Assembly (NCBI GenBank): GCA_046760505.1
Contig: JBHIEG010000007.1
Coordinates: 1 to 64,000, forward strand
DNA from: CAYFZR01 sp046760505 [NCBI: Candidatus Hydrothermarchaeota archaeon]
Lineage (GTDB): Archaea > CAYFZR01
DNA: 64,000 nucleotides
Direction of reading: 5' to 3'
The notes under the pieces were generated by a model. That model saw only the letters and a list, made by a program, of their open reading frames with translations. It ran no database searches and was not told the DNA's origin. Below are positions 16,945 to 26,466 of this stretch, piece after piece. The position numbers and the translations under genes were made by a program. Within the stretch, counting starts at the first letter, position 1. Each line of letters starts with the position of its first letter.

Positions 16945-18237
16945 TCAGGCTTCCATAAAATAAAGATTTTTTTCATCCATTCCAAGCTCTATATATTTTC
17001 CGGTTTTCAATATCTCATGAGTCTCCTTTAGTGGTGCTACTCTTTTTCCAGGACCTATTACAGAATTTTCATAGATTTCGACGTTTTCTCCAATAACTAC
17101 AGTTTTGTCGATATCCTTACCGTAGAACTCCAGGGGAAAATCGCTATCCAACAAGCTTCCTGCACCAATATCAGTGTATCTTCCTACAACACACTTGTTT
17201 AGGGTAGAATGCTTTCCTATATTCACGAAATCCATTACAACGCTATTTTTTATCGTGACGTTATCTTCAATTATACAGTTGTCCCCTATTGAGGAGTTTT
17301 CTATCCATACATTTTCTCCGATCTCACAGTCTCTTCCTATTAGGGTGTATTCTCCCAAGTTAATGCTTCCGCGGAGTAGTTTTGATTTATTTCTCTCTTC
17401 AGTTGAGGATAGAACCCATCTATTTATCCCGCAAATTTCACACTCGTTGATGAGCTTAATATGTCCGAGTTTTTTCTGCAATACGTCAAAACTGGTTTGA
17501 AGATATCTTCCAGGAGTCCCAACATCTGCCCAGTAGCCGTGAAATGGGAAACCATAGATTGGATATCCCTTATCCGTGAGATAAGGTATCACGTCCTTTC
17601 CCACGTCCCTCACTCTGTCTCCCATCTCGTCGAAGACATCTTTTATCTCAGGCGAAAAGAGATATATAGCCGTATTAACAAGTCTTGATGGTTCCTTGCC
17701 TTTTTTAGGTTTTTCGACAAACCTTATAATTCTATTGTCATCAGTAATCTCTGCAACTCCAAATTGAGAGATGGATTCTTGAGGTTCCAGTATTTTAAGT
17801 CCTATTGTGAGTAACGCATTCTTTTTCTTGTGAAACTCGAGCATTTCTCTAATTTCAATATCCACCACATTGTCACCGCTAACAACCAAAACATCTTCGT
17901 CGATATTGAAGTACTCCATGCAAAATCTAATCGCATCTCCACTTCCTTGATCATCGTATCTTGGTTGATATCGAAATTCTACTTCTTCGTCTAATCCCAA
18001 TCTACCAGAAAAACCTTTTCCTTCTTTGAAATATTCTTTCAATCTGGTTGTATTGACATCGCCTTTGCTAGCAATGTAAAACTCCCTGCACCCCTGATTT
18101 GCGAGACCCTCAAATAATATCGCTAAAATAGATTTGTTGCACATTTCTACAAGAGGTTTGGGCTGGTGAAGCGTTAAAGGAAACAGTCTCGTCCCTCGCC
18201 CTCCTACGGTGGCAATTACAGGCGGCATTTCCTTCAT
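16945..18237 (-). CDS. Sugar-1-phosphate nucleotidyltransferase with left-handed beta-helix domain
   Basis: 430 residues. N-terminal NTP-transferase domain starting near residue 10 with VGGRGTRLFPLTLHQPKPL (GxGTR(L) loop), VVSGDNVV for metal binding, FVEKPKKG, and GYWADVGTPGRYL. From about residue 285 a hexapeptide-repeat beta-helix (IGENVWIENSSIGDNCIIED...) follows, a common GlmU/ManC-like layout. Nucleotide and sugar cannot be named. In the leftward cassette with UDP-glucose dehydrogenase and UDP-glucuronate decarboxylase-like genes. Confidence 0.85.
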   Translation of the reverse strand: MKEMPPVIATVGGRGTRLFPLTLHQPKPLVEMCNKSILAILFEGLANQGCREFYIASKGDVNTTRLKEYFKEGKGFSGRLGLDEEVEFRYQPRYDDQGSGDAIRFCMEYFNIDEDVLVVSGDNVVDIEIREMLEFHKKKNALLTIGLKILEPQESISQFGVAEITDDNRIIRFVEKPKKGKEPSRLVNTAIYLFSPEIKDVFDEMGDRVRDVGKDVIPYLTDKGYPIYGFPFHGYWADVGTPGRYLQTSFDVLQKKLGHIKLINECEICGINRWVLSSTEERNKSKLLRGSINLGEYTLIGRDCEIGENVWIENSSIGDNCIIEDNVTIKNSVVMDFVNIGKHSTLNKCVVGRYTDIGAGSLLDSDFPLEFYGKDIDKTVVIGENVEIYENSVIGPGKRVAPLKETHEILKTGKYIELGMDEKNLYFMEA

Positions 18238-18299
18238 ATCTTTACTATTTTGAGGGTCTTACTTAAACATTACTTGTTACAAAAATTTGCAAAAAAATT

Positions 18300-19589
18300 T
18301 TAAATGCTGTTATTTCCCCTTCCCAGACCCATATATAGGATATCATCTGTTTTTTCCAAAATGCGTCGCGTGTCTATTAAAATAGGATTGTTCATACTTT
18401 TTATGTGTTTTTTTACTTCTTTAAACTCCTCCCAATCCGTGACTATCACACAGCAATCGCTTCCCCTTAGAGAAGATTTAAGGTCTTCTGCGTACTCTAT
18501 GGAATCTCCAAATATTTTCTTTGCGTTTTCTATTGCTCTAGGATCATAAACAATTACCCTTGCGCCATTCTTTTTGAGTTCGTTTATTATAGGAATTGCT
18601 GGAGAATTTCTCATGTCATCTGTATTCGGCTTGAAAGAAAGACCTAGTACCGTTATTTTCCTTTCATTAAGTCCAGATAGGATATTTTTTACTTTCTCTA
18701 CAACATAAAGAGGCTGTCTTCTATTTACTTCCAGCACAGATTCTAATAAGATTGGTTCATAACCTGCTTTTTTCGACTCACTTATAATTGCGTGAACATC
18801 TTTGGGAAAACAGGATCCGCCAAAACCAGGTCCTGCCTTGAGGAAATGGGGTGAGATTCTGTGATCTAAACCTATGCCCTCTGCTACCTTATCAACGTCA
18901 ATCTTGAATATCTCGCACATATTGGCAATTTCGTTAATAAACGAGATTTTCGTTGCTAAAAAAGCATTAGATGCGTATTTGATCATTTCAGCAGTTCTAA
19001 AGTCTGTGTATAATTTGGGACAGTCAAAACTCTCGTATAACTTTGAGATTTCTATTCGAGAGGTATCATCCAGAGATCCGATCACAATGCGATCAGGATT
19101 GAAGAAATCATATACTGCGTTACCTTCTCTCAAGAACTCAGGATTAACAACTATTCCAAAATCTTCTCCAAATTTCTTGCCCGAGGCTCTCTCAAGGACT
19201 GGTTTTACTATACGATCGGTTGTTCCGGGAATAACTGTGCTTTTTACCACAACGATATGATTTTTCTTTAAAGCCTTACCTATCTCAAAAGAAGAAGATT
19301 CTACATATCTTAAATCGATGCTGCCATCTGCTTTGCTTGGAGTACCTACACAAATGAAAGATATTTCGCTGTTTTCAATAGCATAGTTGGTATCTGTAGT
19401 GAATTCCAATTTTTGCGATGATTTTTCCAGCAAATCACTTAACTCAGGTTCGTAAAAAGGAATTTCTCTCTTCTTTATTTTTTCTATTTTCTCCTCATCT
19501 ATGTCTACGCAGATTACATCGAAGTTCATAGAAGCAAAGCATACAGCAGTAGTTAATCCAACGTAACCAGTTCCTATAATTGAAATCAT
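18300..19589 (-). CDS. UDP-glucose/GDP-mannose dehydrogenase family, likely UDP-glucose 6-dehydrogenase
   Basis: 429 residues. N-terminal NAD site ISIIGTGYVGLTTAVCFAS, FICVGTPSKADGSIDL, VKSTVIPGTTD, NPEFLREGNAV, and catalytic GFGGSCFPKDVHAI carrying the active-site Cys, then FKPNTDDMRNSP. It oxidises UDP-sugar C6 to the acid in two steps. Its start overlaps the nucleotidyltransferase gene by four bases and a UXS-like decarboxylase lies just beyond, which favours UDP-glucose to UDP-glucuronate over UDP-GlcNAc or ManNAc oxidation. Confidence 0.9.
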   Translation of the reverse strand: MISIIGTGYVGLTTAVCFASMNFDVICVDIDEEKIEKIKKREIPFYEPELSDLLEKSSQKLEFTTDTNYAIENSEISFICVGTPSKADGSIDLRYVESSSFEIGKALKKNHIVVVKSTVIPGTTDRIVKPVLERASGKKFGEDFGIVVNPEFLREGNAVYDFFNPDRIVIGSLDDTSRIEISKLYESFDCPKLYTDFRTAEMIKYASNAFLATKISFINEIANMCEIFKIDVDKVAEGIGLDHRISPHFLKAGPGFGGSCFPKDVHAIISESKKAGYEPILLESVLEVNRRQPLYVVEKVKNILSGLNERKITVLGLSFKPNTDDMRNSPAIPIINELKKNGARVIVYDPRAIENAKKIFGDSIEYAEDLKSSLRGSDCCVIVTDWEEFKEVKKHIKSMNNPILIDTRRILEKTDDILYMGLGRGNNSI

Positions 19590-20722
19590 CGTCTCACCAT
19601 GTCTAGCTTACTGTACGGGCCGATTACATTTCCTGCTCTAAAATGAAACATCGGACCTATAACGCTGAAATCACCTATCACAACTCCAAATTCGTCGTTA
19701 GATCCCTTTGCAACAACCTTGGATGCTAACTCAGAACCTTCTCCGACTATACTTCTCTCAAGAAAGACATCATCCGAAATTATCACGTTGTCTAAAACAA
19801 TAGAATTTGCAATAACGGAGGAACTAGAAATCTTCGTACCGGGACAGATGTAAGTATAAGGACCTATTGTGCAGTTTGGACCTATGTCCGTGTTTCTTGA
19901 TATGTAAGAGGGTCCTATTATGCGAGTACCAGATCTTACTATTGCCCTCTCCTCTATGACTACATTTCCCTCTATGATTACGTCTCTATCAAGATCTCCT
20001 TTGTTATCAGGGGATATATTACTTAAAAACTTCATGTTGGCTTCAAGCAGATCAAATGGATGACCTGTATCCTTCCACCACCTTTCAATAATGTATCCAA
20101 GTACTAATTCTCCCCTGTTAACAAGTCCCTGAACTGCGTCCGTAATTTCATATTCTCCTCGCCAAGAAGGCTCTAGCGTCTCTATAACTTCGAATATCAC
20201 TGGATCAAAAACGTAGATGCCTGCTACCGCAAGGTTGCTTGGAGGAATTCTTGGCTTCTCAACTAAATGAGTTATTCGATTCTCTGACATTTTCGCGACT
20301 CCGAATTTACTTGGATCTTCCACTTTAGCCAGGCATAAAGTTGCTTGAGCCTCATTTTCTCTATGAAATTTTAATAGGGGATTTAGTCTGATATCACTTA
20401 GTACATCACCAAGATATACCAAAAAATCGTCATCAAGATAATTTTCAGCGCAGGTTAAGGCGTGAGCCAACCCCAAACGTCTTTCTTGAGTTACATACTC
20501 TATATTGAGATCGAAGCGCGTTCCATCTCCGAAGTAATCTTTGATGTATTCACCTTGATGTCCTATAACCATGATTATATCCTTGAAGCCCGAACCATGG
20601 AGCTTTGTTATCACATGTTCGAGTATAGGTTTCCCTGCAACTGGAAGCATGTGTTTGGGTCTTGTAAACGTAAATGGTCTCATCCTAGTGCCTAGACCCG
20701 CTGCCAAGATAACCGCTTTCAT
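19586..20722 (-). CDS. Nucleotidyltransferase, likely glucose-1-phosphate uridylyl/thymidylyltransferase with beta-helix
   Basis: 378 residues from the ATG at 20722, giving MKAVILAAGLGTRMRPFTFT, the canonical loop right at the N-terminus; an ATG at 20737 would add five residues. LVYLGDVLSD holds the metal-binding Asp, LVEKPRIPPS and WWKDTGHPFDLLEAN follow, and from ~residue 245 a hexapeptide beta-helix, the Sulfolobus ST0452-like bifunctional layout. Starts inside the end of the decarboxylase-like gene (38-base overlap) and overlaps the dehydrogenase by four, so the three are translationally coupled. Confidence 0.85.
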   Translation of the reverse strand: MKAVILAAGLGTRMRPFTFTRPKHMLPVAGKPILEHVITKLHGSGFKDIIMVIGHQGEYIKDYFGDGTRFDLNIEYVTQERRLGLAHALTCAENYLDDDFLVYLGDVLSDIRLNPLLKFHRENEAQATLCLAKVEDPSKFGVAKMSENRITHLVEKPRIPPSNLAVAGIYVFDPVIFEVIETLEPSWRGEYEITDAVQGLVNRGELVLGYIIERWWKDTGHPFDLLEANMKFLSNISPDNKGDLDRDVIIEGNVVIEERAIVRSGTRIIGPSYISRNTDIGPNCTIGPYTYICPGTKISSSSVIANSIVLDNVIISDDVFLERSIVGEGSELASKVVAKGSNDEFGVVIGDFSVIGPMFHFRAGNVIGPYSKLDMVRR

Positions 20723-21728
20723 GCTTAAACCACTCAATGGTTTTTTTCAACCCCTCCTCCAGCGAGACTTGGGGTTTCCAATCCAGTAATCTTCTTGCTT
20801 TAGATATATCCGGGCATCTTCTTTTAGGATCATCTTCTTGTTTAGGATAGAAGGTTATCTCTGATTTGGATTCCGTTAGTTTTTTTATCATTTCTGCCAG
20901 TTCGATTATTCTCGTTTCTTTGTTGTTCCCTATATTTATTACCTCTCCTTCCAGTCCGTCGAGCAAAGAGAGATATAGAAAGCCGAGTATTTGATCTGTT
21001 ACATAGAGAAAAGATCTAGTTTGGTTACCGTCTCCAAATACGGTTATTGGTTTTTCAGAGAGAGCTTGTTCTATAAACCTTGGTACAACTCTACCATAGA
21101 CATCGCCTGCTCGCATTTTAGGTCCATAGGTATTGAATATTCTTGCGATTCTTACGTCTAATCCATGTTCCCTATGATATGCTATCACAAATGATTCTCC
21201 ACATCTCTTTGCTTCATCATAACATCCTCTAGAGCCTAAAGAATTAACATTCCCATAATAGGATTCAGGAGTAGGGATAAATCTCGGATCCGGATCTCCA
21301 TAAACCTCACTGGTACTTGCGTAAATAAATCTAGAATTGTATTTTTTAGCTATTCCCAAAGTAATCCAGGTACCAAGAGTATTTGCCTTAAGTATTTGTA
21401 TAGGATACCTTGAAAACTCTAGTGGAGAGGCACGACTGGCAAGATGCATTACTAGGTCAAATTTTTCATTAAAAAAGATAGGCTGGGAGATATCATGTTT
21501 TATGATTTTAAAGTTTTCTCCTATTAGGTGGTTTACGTTGTCCAATCTTCCGCTTGAAAAATTATCTATGCATGTAACATTAGCATTTTGTGAAACGAGG
21601 ACATCGCAAATCCAAGACCCCAAAAATCCTGCTCCACCCGTTACTAGTACACTTTTATCTTCAAACGATAAATTTCTTTTCCTCAATTTTTCTAATATGC
21701 TACTTACTCCCTCTCTGCATACGTCCAT
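20685..21728 (-). CDS. NAD-dependent epimerase/dehydratase, UDP-glucuronate decarboxylase (UDP-xylose synthase)-like
   Basis: 347 residues of the extended SDR family. VLVTGGAGFLGSWICD binds NAD near residue 28; HLASRASPLEFSRYP and ILKANTLGT resemble the HLASPASPxxYxxxPI and TLKxNxxGT motifs of UDP-xylose synthases; the catalytic pair is YDEAKR; FNTYGPKM and VFGDGNQTRSFLYV complete the set. With UDP-glucose dehydrogenase two genes away it predicts UDP-glucose, UDP-glucuronate, UDP-xylose (or a related pentose) for glycans. First gene of the leftward cassette; a reverse-strand TATA (TTTATAAATA, about 21780-21792) lies upstream. Confidence 0.8.
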   Translation of the reverse strand: MDVCREGVSSILEKLRKRNLSFEDKSVLVTGGAGFLGSWICDVLVSQNANVTCIDNFSSGRLDNVNHLIGENFKIIKHDISQPIFFNEKFDLVMHLASRASPLEFSRYPIQILKANTLGTWITLGIAKKYNSRFIYASTSEVYGDPDPRFIPTPESYYGNVNSLGSRGCYDEAKRCGESFVIAYHREHGLDVRIARIFNTYGPKMRAGDVYGRVVPRFIEQALSEKPITVFGDGNQTRSFLYVTDQILGFLYLSLLDGLEGEVINIGNNKETRIIELAEMIKKLTESKSEITFYPKQEDDPKRRCPDISKARRLLDWKPQVSLEEGLKKTIEWFKHESGYLGSGSRH

Positions 21729-21900
21729 GAAGCCTTCCTACCTAATTCTTTCTTCTCAACTTATTTTTAAATTTTTGACTATTTATAAAGGCTTGGCTAG
21801 AAATGCGCGAGAGCATCTAACACTCCATGCTATCGAAATAATTATATAACATCATGGTTCACCTACCTTTTCCCACTATCTCTCTCATCGAGGCAATCGC

Positions 21901-23667
21901 ATGGTAAAACTAACAGACACAATATTCAGGGATGCTCACCAGTCTCTTGCGGCAACAAGAATGAGAACAAGGCACATGCTACCGTAGCAGAGAAACTGGA
22001 TCAGGTTGGATTTTTCTCCCTCGGGGTATGGGGCGGCGCCACATTTGATTCATGTATAAGGTTTCTCAACGAGGACCCGTGGGATAGAATTAAGTCTCTC
22101 AAAAAAGTTCTTAAGAATACGCCCATGCAGATGTTGCTTAGAGGTCAAAACCTAGTCGGCTACAGACATTATTCTGATGATGTGGTTGAGAAGTTTATAG
22201 TTAATGCAGCGAAAAATGGAATAGACATATTCCGTATATTTGACGCCCTGAATGATATAAGAAACATGGAATTCTCCATAAGATTGCAAAGAGGGAGGCC
22301 GCACATGTACAGGGTTGTTACTGCTACACCATCAGCCCGGTTCATACTATGGAGAGAACTATTGAATTTTTCAAGGAATTAGCCTCTCTGGAAGTTGATT
22401 CTTTATGTATAAAAGACATGGCAGGACTTATTCGTCCAAAAATTGCTTACGACATGATAAAGAAGTTAAAAAAAGAAATCAACTTACCTATCGATTTACA
22501 TTGCCATTGTACAGCGGGTCTAGCCCCAATTAGTTATTATGCTGCTTGTGAGGCAGGAGTGGACATATTAGATACGGCTATTTCACCATTTGGATGGGGC
22601 ACTTCCCAACCTCCAAGAGAATCTATAGTCGCTGCCCTACAAGGTACCCCCTATGATACTGGTATAGACCTAGAGTCGCTTGTTGAAATAGCGAGTGACA
22701 TCAAAAAGATAAGGGAAAAATACGCGCATCTCATAGTCCCTCTATCAGAGAGAGTTGATACCAGAGTTCTGGTTCATCAGATACCGGGAGGCATGTTTTC
22801 CAATTTGATTTCTCAGCTGAAAGAGCAGAATACTATGGAAAAATTTGAAGATGTATTAAAAGAATTGCCTAGAACAAGGAAAGAACTGGGGTATCCTCCT
22901 TTAGTTACTCCTGCAAGTCAAATTGTAGGGATTCAAGCCGTTTTAAATGTCGTTTTGGATGAAAGATACAAGATGGTGCCAAAAGAGGTTAAAGATTACG
23001 TAAGAGGGCTATATGGTAAGACTCCCGCTCCGGTCGATGAAAAGATTAAAAAAATAATCATAGGAGATGAAAAACCTATAACCTCTAGGCCTGCAGATCT
23101 TTTAGAGCCGGAGTTGGATAAACTTACAGAGAGGCAAAAGAAAAGGGAATTCTACATAAAGAAGAGGATTTAATAACCTACGCTTTGCATTCTCAAGCGG
23201 CTGAGAAATTTCTAAGAGGAGAATTAATAGAAGAGCCTCTGGAACCTGTTGAAGAGGTACGAACACCCGAGATTATAAGTCCTGAAGCCGGTCCGGTGAG
23301 AGAATTCAAGGTTATTATTGACGATAAGCCTTACAAAATAAGGTTACAGGAGTTTGAGGCCGAACCATCTGTAAGAGAAGAAGTTTTATTGGCGAAGGAG
23401 AAGACAGTTAGTCCAGAAATCACGGTTCCAAAGGCTAAAGAAGTATCTCTGCCTGATGGAGAAATAACAAGCCACATGCAGGGAACAATAATAAGGATAA
23501 ATGTTAATGTTGGGGATTTCGTAAATGAAGGCGATGTGCTAGCGGTATTGGAAGCAATGAAGATGGAGAACGATATAGTAGCGATAAGGTCAGGAACAGT
23601 CAGTAAGATACATGTTTCTGTGAATCAAACCGTAACTAAAGGAACACCCTTATTTCTAATATCGTAG
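21901..23667 (+). pseudogene. pycB: Pyruvate carboxylase subunit B / oxaloacetate decarboxylase alpha, broken by three single-base deletions
   Basis: The coding sequence can be followed from ATG 21901 (MVKLTDTIFRDAHQSLAATR) to TAG 23665-23667 only by changing frame three times: near 21981-21987 (after RHMLP, where TAG appears), near 22280-22283 (before IAKREAAHVQG) and near 23158-23161 (before EEDLITYALH). Each is the loss of one base. Rejoined it is a ~588-residue protein with carboxyltransferase TIM barrel (CIKDMAG, DLHCHCTAGLAP, PGGMFSNLI) and a C-terminal biotin domain (EAMKMEND). Conserved residues are also altered: the usual RTRDML reads RTRHML and SLEVWGGATFD reads SLGVWGGATFD. No such breaks occur in the neighbouring genes. 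Decay is favoured; sequencing error is the alternative. Confidence 0.85.
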
Positions 23668-23724
23668 TTTATCATGAAATTACCTTGATTTTTTCCGCAA
23701 CCTTTTATCCCATCGTAAGTTTCC

Positions 23725-24396
23725 TTATTTTAAGTTCTTTTTTATTTTAAGTTCCTTTATTTTATGGGGTAAATGGGCGAAATCTTTGAAGTCAATTCCG
23801 TAACACAATACGTTAAGACCCGCTTTTTTAGCGCCTTTGCAATCTCTCTTACGATCGTTTCCGACGAATATGCATTCTTTTGGAGAAACCCCAAGTGAGG
23901 AGACCGCCTGTTCAAATATCTTTCTATGGGGTTTGCGCACCTTTACCATATCTGAGGTTATTATTAATTCAAAATAATGTGACAGTCCGGTATAATTTAG
24001 ATCAGACAACACCCATTTTAAGGGGGCATTGGTTATGATCGCGAGTTTATATTTTTTTCTGAGATCTTCGAGTGTGTTTTCAACGTTGATAACCGGGAAA
24101 ACGAGTTCGTAATATTTTTTATAAATTTGCAATAGGAGTTCAACATGATTTTCTAGAACTTCATGCCCTAACAGGGAAAATATTTTTTTTACCGCGCTTT
24201 TATCATCATGGAGTTTGCCCAGACTATACTCCAAATAGACTGTATTGCGGGCGTCTTCATATTCTGAATATCTTACATCGTATCCAAGTTCTCTGGCTAG
24301 TTTACAAATTGAATTGCCAACTCTAAATGAATCTTTCTCATTCCAAGTTAGAAGCGTGCCGTATAGATCAAAGAGAATTGCCTTTATTTCTGTCAT
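23725..24396 (-). CDS. HAD-superfamily hydrolase
   Basis: 223 residues. Motif I is AILFDLYGTLLTW (nucleophile Asp; Tyr at the +2 position, as in haloacid-dehalogenase-like members, not the usual Asp), motif II LAIITNAP, motif III KVRKPHRKIFEQA, motif IV FVGNDRKRDCKGAKKAG. Cap domain between I and II is helical. Substrate unknown; phosphoglycolate-type phosphatases are the nearest layout. The last codons repeat (KELKIKKNLK), giving two copies of TTATTTTAAGTTC at 23724-23754 on the + strand. Confidence 0.85.
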   Translation of the reverse strand: MTEIKAILFDLYGTLLTWNEKDSFRVGNSICKLARELGYDVRYSEYEDARNTVYLEYSLGKLHDDKSAVKKIFSLLGHEVLENHVELLLQIYKKYYELVFPVINVENTLEDLRKKYKLAIITNAPLKWVLSDLNYTGLSHYFELIITSDMVKVRKPHRKIFEQAVSSLGVSPKECIFVGNDRKRDCKGAKKAGLNVLCYGIDFKDFAHLPHKIKELKIKKNLK

Positions 24397-24462
24397 TCTA
24401 TATCAGCTACCTTGTGAGATACTATTAATTTGTTTCTCAACATTTCACATTCAACGGGAAAA

Positions 24463-24477
24463 ATAAGTATAACTTAT
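24463..24477. promoter_or_regulatory. 15-base palindrome overlapping the TATA box of the cupin gene
   Basis: ATAAGT-ATA-ACTTAT is a perfect inverted repeat whose centre is the TATA-like AGTATAACT. It lies 33-47 bases before the TTG start of the cupin gene. A dimeric repressor bound here would block TBP. Transcription would start near 24495, just before the ribosome binding site AGGAGTGA. Confidence 0.45.
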
Positions 24478-24509
24478 CGACAAGAAATTAATGTCAGGAG
24501 TGACAAATT

Positions 24510-24893
24510 TTGGCTGGTAAAGATGTTTTCCTATTTAGAAGAGGAGAATACAGAAGATACGGGGAGTTTCCTGGAATTGTGGTAGATCTGTTGAAACCGG
24601 AAGTGGACTGCACAATGGAGCCTGCTATTGCTACATTTGAACCTGAAGCCTCTACTGGAAAGGATCCGTATGTCCATCATGGGGATGAGTTCATACTGGT
24701 ATTAGATGGTGAAATCGAAATAAAAATAGAGGATGAAATATTTACATTGAAAGAAGGGGATGGAATCTACTTTCCTTCGACAAAACCACATGCGGTTTAT
24801 AATAAAAGTAACAAAAAGGCAAAATATTTGGCGGTAAATTGCCCCCCATCTCTCGTGATCATGCCCAGAAGATACGGAATGAACGAGGAATAG
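24510..24893 (+). CDS. Single-domain cupin protein
   Basis: 127 residues from TTG at 24510, placed by AGGAGTGA (24496-24503). Cupin motif 1 is HHGDEFILVLDGEIEI and motif 2 is GDGIYFPSTKPHAVYN; the His-His, Glu and second His of a metal site are present. Function unknown: many such archaeal cupins are isomerases, sensors or small oxygenases. It stands alone between two promoters, ahead of the lactate genes on the same strand. Confidence 0.85.
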   Translation: MAGKDVFLFRRGEYRRYGEFPGIVVDLLKPEVDCTMEPAIATFEPEASTGKDPYVHHGDEFILVLDGEIEIKIEDEIFTLKEGDGIYFPSTKPHAVYNKSNKKAKYLAVNCPPSLVIMPRRYGMNEE

Positions 24894-24967
24894 TATCAAC
24901 CTCTGATATGAAAGATGTTGTATTTTTATTTACGATAAAATTTACTATTTCTTTTTAATACTCATCG

Positions 24968-24993
24968 AAAAATATTTTAGTAAAGATATTTTT
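24968..24993. promoter_or_regulatory. Palindromic operator-like element before the lactate operon
   Basis: AAAAATAT (24968-24975) and ATATTTTT (24986-24993) flank TTTAGTAAAG, itself a palindrome around G24980. The whole element is a near-perfect inverted repeat with a single unmatched base. It overlaps the only TATA-like run upstream of the GTG at 25027, whose ribosome binding site (GGAGGTA) follows at 25015-25021. A lactate-responsive regulator is a plausible reader, but AT-rich repeats also occur by chance. Confidence 0.4.
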
Positions 24994-25026
24994 ACGTTGA
25001 TTTGAGTTCTTTTGGAGGTATGATTT

Positions 25027-26466
25027 GTGGAAAAAGAACTGGTAGAGAGGGCTTATGAGGAAATTAAAAAGGTTTTAGGGGATAAAAAAGTCAGAAAAGA
25101 TCCTGTGGAGTTGTACTGTTATTCATTTGATGCCTCAATTTATAAGGGTAATCCGGACATTGTGGTAAGGACCTCGAGCGCATATGAGGTCTCAGAGGTT
25201 GTTAAGATCGCTAACAAATACAAGATTCCAGTAGTTCCTAGAGGAGCAGGGACTGGGTTAACTGGAGGTGCATGTGCATTATACGGTGGAATAGTTTTGG
25301 ATCTCATGGCCATGAATCGAATTAAAGAGATAAACATAGATAATCAATACGTTGTGGTTGAGCCAGGAATAATTTACGACGATTTGAATTTAGAGCTAGC
25401 AAGCTATGGTTTTTTCTTTCCTCCTGCTCCGGGCAGCGGAAGCGCCTGCTCGGTAGGAGGCATGGTCGCGAATAACGCTAGCGGGATGCGAGCAGTAAAG
25501 TATGGCACGACAAGAAATTACGTCTTAAAGTTAGAAGTGGTAATGCCTGACGGAAATATAATCACTACGGGATCTCTTTCCTCAAAGAGTTCAGCCGGAT
25601 ATTCTCTAAAAGATCTTTTTGTAGGATCCGAAGGAACTCTTGGCGTTATAACAGAGATTACACTAAGAATAAAACCTCTTCCTAAGCATTCATCAGCACT
25701 GATTGTTTCCTTTAATAATGTAAGAGAGGCAGGAAAGGCAGCATCGGAAATTTTGAAGACCGGAATAGTGCCAGCGGGAATGGAAATCCTGAGCGAGGTG
25801 TGCATTGAAGCGGTTAAAAGGGTTAAAAAGATAGAGTTTCCGGAAGGGAAGGCAATTTTATTCATTGAGACAGATGGAGATGATGTATGCGTCAAAAATG
25901 ATACTGAAAAGATAATTAAGGTCTGTAAAGAAAACAATGCGTTATTTATCCAGCACTCTGAAGATAAAGCAGAAATAAAAAGAATGATGGCTGGCAGGAA
26001 GGCTCTAAGTCCCTCTCTATTCAACTATGATCCGCGCTTAAATCCGGTATTTCTAGCAGAAGATATTGGTGTGCCTATTTCAAGCATCCCTGATGCCATA
26101 GAAGAAATAGAAAAAATAGCATCTGAAGAAGGTTTGGTTATAGCAGTATTTGGACACATAGGTGACGGAAACCTCCATCCAAGGATGTTAATAGATGTTA
26201 GAGATGAAGAAACTTGGAAGAGGGCCGATAGGGCTGCTAGAGAAATATACAAGATAGCCAAAAAATACGGCGGAACGATAGCAGGAGAACACGGTGTTGG
26301 AATTACAAGAGCTCAGTTCTTAAAATTGGAACACGGCGAGAGCTTAGAGATTATGAGAAAAATAAAGAGGGCACTGGATCCCAACAACATAATGAATCCT
26401 GGTTTGCTCTTTGATTATAAAGAAACTCAATTAGATCATTTAAGATACAGGGAGACAGTCTTATGA
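25027..26466 (+). CDS. glcD: FAD-linked 2-hydroxyacid dehydrogenase, GlcD / D-lactate dehydrogenase type
   Basis: 479 residues, GTG start after GGAGGTA. FAD-binding PCMH domain with VVPRGAGTGLTGGACA (residues ~75-90), SGSACSVGGMVANNASGMRA and LFVGSEGTLGVITEI; C-terminal vanillyl-alcohol-oxidase-type domain with VFGHIGDGNLHPRML, IAGEHGVG and DPNNIMNPG. It oxidises D-lactate or glycolate to the 2-oxoacid and passes electrons to the Fe-S subunit encoded next (four-base ATGA overlap). With LarA third in the set, lactate is the most likely substrate. Confidence 0.9.
   Translation: MEKELVERAYEEIKKVLGDKKVRKDPVELYCYSFDASIYKGNPDIVVRTSSAYEVSEVVKIANKYKIPVVPRGAGTGLTGGACALYGGIVLDLMAMNRIKEINIDNQYVVVEPGIIYDDLNLELASYGFFFPPAPGSGSACSVGGMVANNASGMRAVKYGTTRNYVLKLEVVMPDGNIITTGSLSSKSSAGYSLKDLFVGSEGTLGVITEITLRIKPLPKHSSALIVSFNNVREAGKAASEILKTGIVPAGMEILSEVCIEAVKRVKKIEFPEGKAILFIETDGDDVCVKNDTEKIIKVCKENNALFIQHSEDKAEIKRMMAGRKALSPSLFNYDPRLNPVFLAEDIGVPISSIPDAIEEIEKIASEEGLVIAVFGHIGDGNLHPRMLIDVRDEETWKRADRAAREIYKIAKKYGGTIAGEHGVGITRAQFLKLEHGESLEIMRKIKRALDPNNIMNPGLLFDYKETQLDHLRYRETVL

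Noticed and set aside
21901-23667. Programmed frameshifting as an explanation for the broken pycB
   Set aside because: Three shifts at different sequence contexts, one of them directly at a TAG with no slippery heptamer seen, and altered conserved residues point to decay or read error.
23724-23754. Direct repeat TTATTTTAAGTTC as a regulatory repeat
   Set aside because: It lies almost entirely in the last codons of the HAD gene and encodes a repeated Lys-Leu-rich tail.
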